Assembly: GCA_016987375.1 (NCBI GenBank)
Contig: PJRA01000030.1
Coordinates: 367,214-413,657, forward strand
Origin: Brachionus koreanus
Lineage: Eukaryota > Rotifera > Eurotatoria > Ploima > Brachionidae
Length of the DNA: 46,444 bases
Reading direction: 5' to 3'
Shown: positions 11,498-23,365 of the stretch, one piece after another
How the letters are laid out: every line of letters starts with the position of its first letter
Numbering within the stretch: position 1 is the stretch's first letter
Made by a program: the position numbers and the translations under genes
The notes under the pieces: model-generated
The model's input: only the letters and a program-made list of their open reading frames with translations
Told to the model about the DNA's origin: nothing
Database searches by the model: none

Positions 11498-12410
11498 TAT
11501 TGATTCGATACATTGGATGTGCTTTATTTATCTATAAAATTTAGGAAAAAAATTAAACCGTTAGATCAAAACAGCATGGTTGCTCATTAGAGCCAGCTGA
11601 GAATTTGGAATCAGTGTTTTTTTTGTTGCTTTCTTATTTTTACTATTAAAACAGTTGAATCCGATATATCGGAATTTTAATGAAGACATGTAATTCCAAT
11701 AGAGTTAAGTAAATATTTTTGTGAATTAGAAAGAAAAGAAGCCGAACTATTTATGTTGATTTTTCAGGATTTTGTCGATAAGCTTTGTTGAATTTGTCGT
11801 TTGAAAAAAAAAATGGGTAGCTCAAACACACAAAAATTCTAAACAGTGTTCATAATCTAAATAAATCAAGCAAAGTAACTAACAAAAACTAATCACTTCT
11901 TATTAATCTAGGATATTTTACGCTTAATTTAAATACAATATATCCATAGAAATTTTTATCTTTTTGTTCGATCTTATCAATTAGATTAATTTTGGTAAAG
12001 AATTGCCAACTGATTATTTGACCCCGTTAAATAAATGTTTACACCTAAAAGATTAAAATAACAAAATTTTCAATTATAGACATTAGAAAAATAAACTTTG
12101 AACTCGATTGTTTTATTTTTATTAGTTTTATTTTATTTTTTGCAAGTATTATTTTTTGTTTAAAAATGGTTTGTTAAAAAGACCAAATTTCATTGAGAAA
12201 TAAATAATATTGCTAAAATTTAAATACTTTTTTGTGTTTTTTTTTTTAAATAATATAATTGATAACAATTGAAAATTTTCAAAATTATTTCAAAAGGTTA
12301 ATAGGCTGATTTCTAAATATAATTCGAAATTGTAATAGTTTTTTTATTTCATTAATTGTCCTTCTACCAAATAACTAAAAAAAAAATTCTAGATTTTATT
12401 TTTTTTATTT
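11498..12410. other. AT-rich intergenic region
   Basis: Contains the presumed promoter of the minus-strand Star/FkbM-like gene. No other gene or RNA recognised. Confidence 0.4.
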
Positions 12411-12880
12411 TCAGATGTGATAGCAGTGAATGAATTAGCAAAAATCAAAGAACATGCCACAAAAATACCTTTGAATTTATAGGAAAGGGATGGTATGAGC
12501 TATGAAATGCGATTGTTGAAGATGTGGCAATCAAAACTAGAGTGAAAAAGTAATGAGAGGAGATTTGATTGAAATGTTTAACTAATAAAAGTGGATTGGA
12601 AATGCTAAGCTAACTAGAGCCCTTTTATAAGAAGAGAAAGGAATAATATTAAGAAGCAATTTTATGAGAATGCACAGGGGAAGCTATTCTACCAAATTGA
12701 GAAACGATTTTTTCAAGTGCAGTCACTGTCCAAAATGTTTTCCATTTTAAACAGAGTGGTGGATAGAATTAGCTTCCTGTTAGTGTTGTAAAACAGAAAT
12801 CCAAAGTAATTTTCAAGGTGGCGTTGGATATGACTGCTTAATTGGCTCAGACATTCTTCTTTGAATGTCGCAGCAAGAAC
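12411..12880 (+). mobile_element. Decayed LINE reverse-transcriptase C-terminal region
   Basis: Several plus-strand frames together recover the typical end of a CR1/RTE-like LINE ORF2: YEMRLLKMW near 12510, RGDLIEMF near 12560 followed by VDWKC-like sequence, NDFFKC near 12705, then the NRVVD block near 12755 and LPVSVVKQKS...FKVALD near 12775-12830, which corresponds to the W-N-x-L-P-x-x-V-V...F-K-x-x-L-D ending of these proteins. Multiple stops and at least three frame changes show long decay. It is in the opposite orientation to the LINE remnants at 1-290 and 20285-21445. Confidence 0.7.
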
Positions 12881-13998
12881 TATTTACTCACTAACTAACT
12901 TAATTGTTATTTAAAATTTAAATTTTACGGCAACAAAATTAAAATTCTACTTTTTAAGGATCATTTAACAAACATTTATAAGTGTAAAATTTTAGTCTTC
13001 GACACTTCGAAAGACATAAGTTTTTTTTTCTCTTTCTAAGTAAATTAAAGACTTTATTAGCTTAATTTTTTTTAAATCAAAAACTGCTTGTATTTTTTAA
13101 GCTATCATAGATTATAAAATATTTTGATGTTTTCACCATTTTTGAAACCAATCTTTAAAAATAAATAAACTGGGCTGCTCAGTCTGCTGATCACCTTGAA
13201 ATTCTAGAAAATAAATTTAAAAAATTTTAATCTTAAAAGAATTTAATCTTATTTAAAGAAAAAAATTTACTAAAAATAAATAAAAACAAACTAGATTGAT
13301 AAGACTAGAATAAATATTAAAATTTTTGTTTTTTATTTTTCAAAGGAATTTGTGAACTACAAAATTTGTTTTCAAAAAATAAAAAATTAATTTTTGTTAA
13401 CTGTTTGCCAAGTTGGCTACACCGAAAACACAAAATAATATTCAACATTTTTTTGTAATTAATTCATGATTCTCATGTGTTAAGCACCTGTTAACTTAAT
13501 TAATGATGTGACTTGAAGCTAAAAACTACTTGAATCGAGACAAATTGGACAAGAAAATTTTATGAAAATTCTTGGCTAGTGAAGAAAATTGCTAATTGAG
13601 TTAAATTTTTCAACAATAACTCGAGGATAAATATTTGTCTTGAGAAAGCTCTCAACTCAGTGTGGCTAAGATCAAAAAAACAAATGCTATTAATTGGCTT
13701 TGACTTTTGAAATAGACCAAAACTTAAATATTTCATGAATATGACAAATCATCTTATTGATAGAATGTGTTTAAATTTGCATTTAAATATTAGAAAATCT
13801 CCTACAGACCCAAAATTTTATATTAATCAATTTTAAAATTTATTGATTGATTGATTTATAACTATTTAAACAAAAACATAGGCAAAATAAAATTTTATTG
13901 CTATTTGTTATAATGACGGATATTTGATTTCATTATTTTGATAAAATTAAATTTAATTTCCTCAAGTCCGAGGGTATCAATTCAATTCCGTCATATAA

Positions 13999-14018
13999 AA
14001 CACACACTCACACACACA
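13999..14018. repeat. (CA)n microsatellite
   Basis: Short imperfect CA repeat (ACACACACTCACACACACA). Confidence 0.8.
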
Positions 14019-14076
14019 TAAAATACTTAAATATATTAATCATTGAGTGACTACTTTTACAAAATGCAAACAATAG

Positions 14077-14101
14077 TTTGACGGCTTTTAAAACCGTCAA
14101 A
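14077..14101. repeat. Perfect short hairpin
   Basis: TTTGACGG ... CCGTCAAA, 8-bp arms around a C plus TTTTAAAA, itself self-complementary. No flanking T-run, gene end or tRNA suggests a terminator; function unknown. Confidence 0.6.
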
Positions 14102-17100
14102 TGACAATTAGACATAAATATTTATAAATTTTCCGTCTATTGAATTCTACTTGAGTATATTAATTTGAAACTCTAAAAAAAAAAGTGTTTTACCTATCAG
14201 AAGCTAGAGAGTTTTTTTTAAGAGAATAAAAATCAATAAAATAGAGATAAGTCTGTCGAGATATGATATGAATAGTTTTATTCCGACTTTATACAAATAT
14301 TACCGACAGATGATATCTAAAAGATAATCTAAAATACTAATTGTTGATGCGCTCTCTCTAAGTCTAATCATTCAAATGATAATGTATTTTTACACGTTAT
14401 CGTGTTCACTGTCCGAAAAAAAGCAAACTATAAATTAATTTTTTATCTATTTTAAAAATAAAAAAAAAAGTTAAAATAAGACTAGCCGATATTTTATTGC
14501 TAGTCGATTTATTGGGATTTAATTATGATTAAAGGGCTCTAAATTTGTTTTTCAGCGCTTTTTTATTCAAAAATAGATTAAGGAAGATTGTTCTCAGAGC
14601 CAAGTTTTACGATTATTATTGCTAATAAAATTTTATTGTCCTAGCTATAATAAAAAAAAAGAATTATTTAAATTCAATTGTGACAAAATATAGCTATATT
14701 AATTGAATTTCGATCTATTGTTCTCACAAGAACGAAAGGCTAAAATTTAACAGCATTTGGACCTCCATTATTAATTAAAAATGAATTAGAAATAACCAGA
14801 AAATAGTAGTTTATTGTTTGGCCAAAGGCTTTTTTTTATTTAAATCTGCTATCGAAATATTGATACAAACCATTTTCTAAAACTTGTAGCCAAAATGAAA
14901 AGCTTCATACTAATGTGTTTAATTGAATATAATGATAGTTTATATTCATTTGTTTGCTTTTCAATTGTTTATTTAAACAGTTTGTGGTGGTCTTGACTAA
15001 AAACCTCCTTTCGATAGAATATCTTTGTTTTTAATTTCTGCAAATGTGTGATTAGAATAAGAAATTAAATACTTTTATTTGAATAAATTCTGATAGAGCA
15101 AAAATTGTTCCTTCTAAAAAAAATAATACAAGTCTATAATTCGTAAGACAAGTAATCAAGTAATTTCAAATAATAAGATTAAATAAAGCAAAGTAAACAA
15201 GATAGTTTTATGTGAAACTTGAAAGCTTTTGCTTCAAAATGAGCTCAAAAATATCTAAAAAGTGTCAAATTATCAACACTGGACCCTTGAGTGTTTAAAT
15301 TTTTTTGTTACTAAAATTTTTTATATCTCAATTGTAAAAAAAAAATTATAAAAATTAAATTTTTGCTTCTTAATATTTGCCACTTTGATAGAATTCATTT
15401 TTTGATTTACCCAGCTTGTATTTTCTTAAAAATAATTAAAGAAGCTTTCGTTAATCGATCGCCGCTTCAACCCATGCTATTATTTCTTGTGTATCTTTAG
15501 AAAATTCTCAAATCTGAAAACTAGATTTATTTTATTTTTCTTTTTTTTTGAGTTATTTGTCAAAACTATCAGTTCTAATCTTCAAACATAAATCTAAGTT
15601 GATTACTAATCCTAGATTAATTCAAGTTTAATGGATATTACTTCAAAATGAATCAAGTAAATTTTTTAAGAGCCGAACTTGGAAATTTTCCTATGTGAAT
15701 CTCCAAAAATCATGAACAAAAATAAATATATTAAAATACAAAACACAAATAATTTAGTAATGCTTCCTCGTTTTTCTTAGATTGATTTTTTCATTGCATC
15801 CTATCGGCAACAGTATACATTTTTCCTTCTTTTTTTTCTCTAACTTGAAGCTGACCTAACGGAATTTCATGAACTATACACACAAGACTAAATTGTTTCA
15901 GACATGTCAAATAAAAAATCATTCCATTTTTGATTTAATTTAAATAAAAGATTAAAAAGTCAAAATTCTTTTCAAGAATAAACAAATAAATTGTATTAAA
16001 TCACTCATTATTCATTATTGATGCACTTAACTTAGGAAAATAGGGTCAAAAATTGAATCTTATTTAAAAAAAATTCCTAATCAAACCAATTGATAAATAA
16101 ACGTTTATCTATTTTATTTGTATTTTCAACAAGTATGTAAAATATATTTCTTATCTTATCCAGCAAAAAACAAACAAAATTTTACAAAATTAATAGAGCT
16201 AATTTTGGATTTTTTAATTAACTTTAGCAAATCTTATATGGCTAGAAACAAAGAAAATATTCTCATTATTTTTTTTCTGATATTAAGTGATTTTGTTTGC
16301 AAGAAAAAATTAATTAAATTCGATCAATAGTTAATTTATTTTAATTATTTTCAGATCAGCATGAAACAAATAGTTACATAAGTAAAAAACAAAAAATCCG
16401 GAATCATTAATAGCTAATTCATGCGGCATTTGTAAATTATTTTTTTTCAATTCGCTAACCAAATTATGAAATAGGCAATTTGAGCTTTGGCGCTCAGTTT
16501 CGGCCCTATTTATTTTGATTGTGTTTGTCTAAAACTAAAAACCAAAGGATACAATTAACTAGTACAAGTTTCTAATTGCAATTCTTTTTTTCTAAATTTG
16601 AAAAGAAATGCTCAATTTACATATGAATTCGAACTAAATTAAAATCAATCAATTCGAGTTGAATGAACTTGAAACAAGTACTAGTAAACTCTACTAACAA
16701 ACTAATAGTTTACAAAAAAATAAAATAAAAAAAAGAGCCGTTATTGTTTACTCAAGTTTTATATTACAATGAAAATAATCACTTGAATAAGCAAAATTGG
16801 ACCAAGTAGAAATTTGGCAAATTAAAAGAAGACCCGCTTTTCGACAAATTGAGAATTGAAAACTTTCAAGTTGAATGAAGAATCCCTTTTGTGCAAATTG
16901 TGAGTTAAATAGAACGTGAACGCTGTTGCTTTTCTACATTTGTTCAAACATACCAAATGGTCGTACAAGTTGCTTTGTTTGACAAGCTCTGTTTTATATT
17001 TTATATTTATATTTACATGCTTGGCTTAAAATTGATAAAATAAAAATTGTATTGCTTGGGATTATTTTTCTATCAATTTTGTTCTAAATATTAAACTTTA

Positions 17101-19368
17101 TCAATTTAATTATTTGTTAATTAGTTCGAATTAATCCCTTTTTGTTCAAATTCGTGTATTTATTCGATTTTTCACTTGATCTTAATCACAAAAGCAAATT
17201 TTGTTTATAGCTATGATCATACAAGCCATTAATCATAAAAATAATCATTTATTTTAATCATCAGTCGAATTGTAATTATCGACTATATCACAAAAAACTA
17301 ATAAATTTTATTATTAATTAGTTTATTATTTGAACAAAATAAATTTGTTTTAAAAGCTAAAATTTTCACGAAAAAATATATTGCTTAAAAATTTTACTTA
17401 AAAATTTCTTTATCTAATTCAGAAGAAAAAACTAGAAAGTTAAAAATTCTTATGAAAAAATATTCTTTTGCCCTTTGCAAAATAAGTGTTCAAAAATCAT
17501 CATTTTAGTAAAAAATTTTATTACCAGGGACGCACTTATTTGGAAAAGAATACCGTAATTACATGATTTTCTTTTCAACTTAAAAATTAAAATAAATTTT
17601 TGAGTAATTGATTTTTTAAAATAATGATTTCTAAATTAATACTTAAGATTTCAATTCAACAATTACTTAAAAAATTTAAGAATAAAGTTAAATAAAGTTT
17701 TTGATCTATTTTTTAAAAAAGATTTAAGTAAGCGATAGTTTAATTAAAGTTTGATTACGATTAAAATAGCTAGTTAAGTAAAAATTAAAAAATTTATAAT
17801 GCAACAAAACAACAAAATTAATTAAATTTATTATAAACGTTTAGAAATAGCTAAATTTGTTTTGAAAGCAATAAGAGCAACATTTAAGAAAATTAGACCA
17901 AATTTAGAGGAAATTTTCCAGTTCACCAAATTTTTTGAAACGTGTTTTCTTAAATTTTTTATTTGTTTTATTAAACTTTTTTTGAGGCTATAAATTGTTC
18001 GATAAAAATAGTCTTTTTTTTTGTAACCTCAAGACAAAATTGGGTTCTAATTAACTTAAATTGAATGCATATTTGATATCTACATTAAAAATTTCTAAAA
18101 CAAAATTATTTTTTGAATAATAAAAACCAGTCTGTCTTTTCTTCTTTATTATCAAAAACCGACAATTTACAACTAAAATATCTGTTTTTGTTAAAAGTTA
18201 GATTTTAAAATCTTGAGTTGTGTTGAAAATGACAGTTCAAATAATCACTAAAATAGTTTAAGTGATGGGAGCATTTTTATAATTAACTATATTGTGAATT
18301 AATTTTAAAAATATTGACAGATTCAAGTACTATGCCGTGTTTTTTCAAGACATGAATTGTATATGATTAGAATTAATGAGCGCTCACTTGTTAGAAAAAT
18401 TGCGTTTCATTCCCTGATGGAATTAAAGTCCAATTTTATTTAAAAAATAAAAAAAATGAAAAGCATTAATAAAATGAAAAAAGCTGAGAAAATTGAGTTA
18501 TTTTTTTATTCTTATTTGCTTAATTATTTCAAGTCCCAAGGGAGAAGCGTTTTTGTGAAAATCGAATACACAAAAGAAAATGAAATGTAAATAAGAAAAG
18601 TGCTTTGTCCAACTTACCAAGCATAGTTATGTGTTTAATCTTAACGTAAATCGTTAAAATAACAAGTTTTCTAGTTCACTTTGATATTACTGATTTGGAG
18701 GATTAATGAGAAAGAGACTGCATGTTTTCTTTTTACTTTGTTAGTTGACTTAAATAATCTCAATAAGATGGCAAATATTTTTTGTTGTATTTTCACCTGA
18801 CAAATTTCTAGGTCTTGATTTATTTTCTGAAATAAAAACAAATTGTTGTTTGTGATTATAATGGACAAATATTTGCTGCTGAATTGAGATCCGATGACAT
18901 TTAATGTGCATTGTTGATCAAACAAATATTAAAATACGCTCCAGTAAGTAATTAAAAATTGGACGTTTTTCTTATAAGAAGCAAAATTTAAAAAACGTGA
19001 GAATTTAATTTGCTTTAGTATAAAAGAAAGCAAATGAATAAAGCTTAATAGAGCATGATTTTGGCTTGTTTCTGAGACCGCTAGTTTAATAAAATTTTAA
19101 TTCAGCAGAAAAAAATGATGATATATAAAAAAAGGTCGAACTAAATTTTTGATTAAAAAACAAAAACTATGCATTTTAATTTATTTTAATAGAATCATTT
19201 TTGTACCAAATTTCACAAATTTTTGAAAAAATAATTCTAATAAGTATTTATATCCAAAGCGACTTGAATTTGGACTCACAGCAAAAGCCTTACAGCAAAA
19301 ATCCAAAGAGAGAAAGAATAAACGCAAAACAACTTAAACACCAAATAATAAAAATAAGCTACATTTAA

Positions 19369-19761
19369 CGGGTGTTCAAAAAAGAATGTTCAAAAGTTTA
19401 TTTAAGTAAAAAAATATGTTCCCATTGACTGAATTTAATCAAATTTTGTACAGTTATTTAACATCATCTAAAAATTAAAAAAATATAAAAATCAAGTTTT
19501 TACAATTTTTATCAACAGAAATTGGCCATTCGGAACACCTTTACCTAAAAATGACGAGTGTCCTTTGATGTTTTTATAGTTAATGTCCATGTTTAATAGT
19601 TTATTTTTTAGAGCAAAAAAAACTGATCAATATGAGCCCCTGATCACTTCTTAATGACATTTTGATCAAAGGTTATCAAACACTCAAATTTGTTTTTTTT
19701 TTAAATTTCTTCAAAAATATTTGGTAGCCATGTACTTTTTGTCATATCTTACGAAACGACA
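19369..19761 (-). mobile_element. Decayed mariner/Tc1-like transposon 3' end
   Basis: On the minus strand a tract from 19761 to about 19620 reads like the last residues of a mariner-type transposase: FECLITFDQNVIKK then, after a stop, SGAHIDQFF, corresponding to the C-terminal G-G-H-I/F-E-x-x-L ending of the family. Downstream (lower coordinates) is a 3' non-coding tail ending in TTTTGAACATTCTTTTTTGA then ACACCCG at 19369, resembling the GGGTGTTCAAAA terminal repeats of mariner-like elements. An inverted GGTGTTC also occurs at 19533-19539. The 5' part is absent or beyond recognition. Confidence 0.45.
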
Positions 19762-20284
19762 GTTCAAATATTTTAAAATTTTAACCTAGCATTTAGCTAA
19801 GAATAGGCTTTAGATAAAACATAAATTTAATATATTTTTTGAAAAGCATTATCAACACTTTCAAAAAAACTTAATAAAGAATACTGTTTACTTTTAAAAA
19901 GACAAAATACCCAATAATGAACATTATTAAAACATAATAATTAAATCGTCTTAAAAAACTCTTTAAGAAAATATAAAGCCCTTTATCATTTTCAATTTTA
20001 ATTTTTATGCATGTGATGCATAGAATATTACTTGTTTTTTTTTAAGGAGATCTAAATATGGATCATATTAATGGTAATACAAAGTTTTCAGATTTTCTTG
20101 ACTAAAAACTTAAAAGTCTTACAAAAATATAATCCCTCCAGGTTCTGAGTGTTAATTTAAAAAAACTGAAGTTTAAAAATTTATTCGATGAAAAATGACT
20201 AATTAATAGATTAAATAATTAATTAAAATTAAATTTTTTTGAATCGAACTAGATCAACACCTTAAATTTTATACAATATTTGAA
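19762..20284. other. AT-rich spacer
   Basis: No feature recognised between the mariner-like and LINE relics. Confidence 0.4.
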
Positions 20285-21445
20285 TAAATATTTGATATAT
20301 TTGATAAATAAATTTTTTACTTTATTTTGAGACATTTTGCTTATCAGATAAGCATTAATAAGTTTCGGATCCCTTTTTGCTTTTTTATACAGTCTATACT
20401 GTAGATCTTGTAAAAATGTAAAGTTACCTAAGGAAACGTTTACCGTATGCGTAAGCGTAAGTTTGTTAGCGTTCATTTTAATATAAGTCTACCGAAAGCT
20501 TTGTCTCCCAAATTTTTTTAAAAAAATCTCAATATATAATTTTTAAATTATTTTTATTTTCAAATTTATTATTAATACTGAATTATTAATACAATACTGA
20601 TTATCTTCAATTTTTTTAAGAATAAAATTTTTGAAAATAAATTAAAATTAAGAACTTTTTTAATTTCCACTTTTATATGAATTTAAAAAAGAAATATTAT
20701 GAGTAAATTAAAATTTTAAGGGAAATCTATACACTTACGCTTTCATCCTATACCAAGATCTATGCTTAAGTTTTATTACTCTATTCACGTCGTAATTCAT
20801 CCATTTTTCACTCTTTCGCAAATTCTCTCTCCTCCGGTACATGTTTCTCATATTGTCGCAGATACTAATTCAGAAAGCTTGCATAACATTCATTAATACT
20901 CCGTCCAAAAAGTTCTTTTTTCCAGTCCACTGACCCAATATCAGTGTCGATATGGTCAAAATCAGCTTTTCTAACGTTTTTTCTCTTTTTTTTTCGAAAA
21001 AATTTTGGTCACATTTTTCATTGAAAATTTCCATTCCAGCAACATATTAGCCTTTTCGGCTTCGCCTAGTGGTGGCAATTCACTCACTTCCAGAACTCTT
21101 TCAGGCTCACTTGTTAACAGTAAATCCAATAAACTTGAATATCCGTTTTTTGCATGTAAAAAAGTTGGAAAATCAACACACTGAATCATAAACGCTTCAT
21201 TTAAGTCTTCCAAAAACTGCATCTCATTCGCTCCACTACCACTGCCGCCATCATATGTCCGGCAGATTTCTGGAAAATTGAAATCTCCACAGACTACCAC
21301 CGTATCATATATTTTATTTTCTATCATTTTCCTTGCCTCCTTTGTGGCCTATCCGACTTATCCAGCCGAACAACAAGCTCCGTAAGTTTGTTGTTGAGTG
21401 AAGTGGCATTTGTATAAATACAAGTGAGATAAGATTCACCAAAGC
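20285..21445 (-). mobile_element. Decayed LINE apurinic-endonuclease region
   Basis: Minus-strand translation gives the N-terminal endonuclease of a CR1-like LINE in pieces. Near 21443-21375: CIYTNATSLNNKLTELVVRL, the usual first strand (Y-T-N-A-x-S-L-x-N-K). After an apparent deletion, 21327-20971 is open and reads YDTVVVCGDFNFPEI (GDFN is a catalytic block) and then LLDLLLTSEP (the D-L-x-L-T/S block). After a frame change, 20945-20720 carries ADFDHIDTDIGSVDWKKELF, VPEER and KWMNYDVNRVIKLKHRSWY, the standard spacer before the reverse transcriptase. A further piece at 20476-20290 (LQYRLYKKAKRDPKLI) may continue that spacer. No intact element remains; several frameshifts are present. Confidence 0.75.
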
Positions 21446-21691
21446 TTATCCTTTTTTATAGCTTATCCTTTTTTAAGAGTTTCATTGTCCTGACTAAAAA
21501 AAGATCGACAATTACCCCTAACTATTATATTATCATTAATTACATAATCATTTTTAAATATTAAATTTTAATCAGTCTTTCTTTTATTTTTTTTACAACG
21601 AAATTGCAACTTATCCGCTGTGTAAGAATTAAAAATATTCAAATTACTTAAAAAATTTTTGGCGTTTGATATTCTATTTTGATGGTGTGAT
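21446..21691. other. AT-rich spacer up to the second gap
   Basis: No feature recognised. Confidence 0.4.
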
Positions 21692-22114
21692 NNNNNNNNN
21701 NNNNNNNNNNNNNNNNNNNNNNNNNNNNNNNNNNNNNNNNNNNNNNNNNNNNNNNNNNNNNNNNNNNNNNNNNNNNNNNNNNNNNNNNNNNNNNNNNNNN
21801 NNNNNNNNNNNNNNNNNNNNNNNNNNNNNNNNNNNNNNNNNNNNNNNNNNNNNNNNNNNNNNNNNNNNNNNNNNNNNNNNNNNNNNNNNNNNNNNNNNNN
21901 NNNNNNNNNNNNNNNNNNNNNNNNNNNNNNNNNNNNNNNNNNNNNNNNNNNNNNNNNNNNNNNNNNNNNNNNNNNNNNNNNNNNNNNNNNNNNNNNNNNN
22001 NNNNNNNNNNNNNNNNNNNNNNNNNNNNNNNNNNNNNNNNNNNNNNNNNNNNNNNNNNNNNNNNNNNNNNNNNNNNNNNNNNNNNNNNNNNNNNNNNNNN
22101 NNNNNNNNNNNNNN
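21692..22114. other. Assembly gap (423 N)
   Basis: Run of N between the LINE endonuclease relic and the receptor gene. Open frames through it are artefacts. Confidence 0.98.
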
Positions 22115-23365
22115 AAGGTCTGGTAGAAGATAAAAATGATTAAAAATTTTATAAAAATAAAATGTCAGATAAAAAAATATTTTCTACTACTTGTTCAAGG
22201 CTTACGTTATTTTAACTAATTGTGTAATTTAATTATTATTATTATTATTACTTGTTTAAAGTTTAAGCGACATTGGCAATTAGATTGTCTATGAAAAATA
22301 AAAAGGGGTTTTTGTTTATAAAAAAATTGCAATTACAATAATAAAGTAATTTTTAGCTTCAAATTATTTATTTACTTAAAGAAAAAACGTTATGTAGAAA
22401 TATTAAGACACAAAAGTTTCTTTACAAGAATAAATCAATTTTTTTTTTAATTTCGCTTCTCAAATCGAGATAGGAGACTAGAAAATTAACAGTTTACTTT
22501 CAAAGAAGAATTCACATGTTTCATTGAAAAATTTTAAATAATTTTTGACACCATCTATTTTTTTATCTGACAATTAATTAAATCTGACGATAGGCATCTG
22601 ACAATCTAATATCTAATAGTCATGTTATTGTTTTTTCTTTGACGGAATCTCATCAATTAAAATTTTCATTTTATTCATATCAAATAATTTTTAATTTAAA
22701 ATTTTCTAAAATAATAGTTTTTTTAGAATTTAGTTTGGTTAAAATTTGTGAAATTCTTAAATAACCATTATAAAATGGTTAGGTAAATGGCAGGATGAGA
22801 ATCCGTGAGATAAAACGTAAAAAGGCAATACATGATACATTTTACAATTAAAAATAAGCAGGAATGATCATATTTTTCTCAATCTTTGGTCTAAGTAACA
22901 ATAAAATTAATTACAATAATTAAATTTTATTTTAATTTCTAGAAAATAATTTAAATTTTTTTCCAAACAGTATTTTGTTTGAAAAGACGATCATTATTAA
23001 ATATTTTAATCTTCTACATCTCGATCTCATTTTGACAAAGTTTTTCGTGACCCTTGCATAAAATTTTTTTAAACAAGTATTTTTGTTAATAAATATTTTT
23101 TATAAAATGAGTTATTTTTAAGCTGGAAAAATATTGAGGAAAAGTTGTAATTAAATAATTGGAAGTAAAAGTGAGAAGAATAAATTGAATGATTACCAAT
23201 GTTGGATAAAATTTAACTCTAATTTTTTATTCAAATCTATAATATATTTTTTCTAATCCTTAGCTGATTTTTAATTAAAAATTGCATCAAATTACAACTA
23301 TTGAATTAATTTTTTTCGAATATAATACACACTGAAATATTGAGTATTAAAACAAAATTAGAAAA
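22115..23365. other. Upstream region of the orphan receptor gene
   Basis: AT-rich; contains an (ATT)n microsatellite at about 22232-22250. No gene recognised. The receptor promoter presumably lies in the right part. Confidence 0.45.

Larger units (their letters stand above)
12881..19368. other. Long gene-poor AT-rich region
   Basis: About 6.5 kb without a supported gene on either strand. Short open frames here (for example 16118-16330 plus and 18671-18925 minus) have no recognisable domains and the composition of the background. Minor features: a (CA)n tract at about 13999-14018 and a perfect hairpin at 14077-14101. It could hold regulatory DNA or unrecognised exons of fast-evolving genes. 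Confidence 0.45.

Noticed and set aside
16118..16330. 70-residue plus frame
   Set aside because: Composition of the background and no recognisable domain; sits in a gene desert.
18671..18925. 84-residue minus frame
   Set aside because: No domain or signal; low-complexity composition. A fast-evolving exon cannot be excluded.
22232..22250. CRISPR-like or tandem regulatory array
   Set aside because: It is a plain (ATT)n microsatellite; no CRISPR-type repeats exist in this eukaryotic window.
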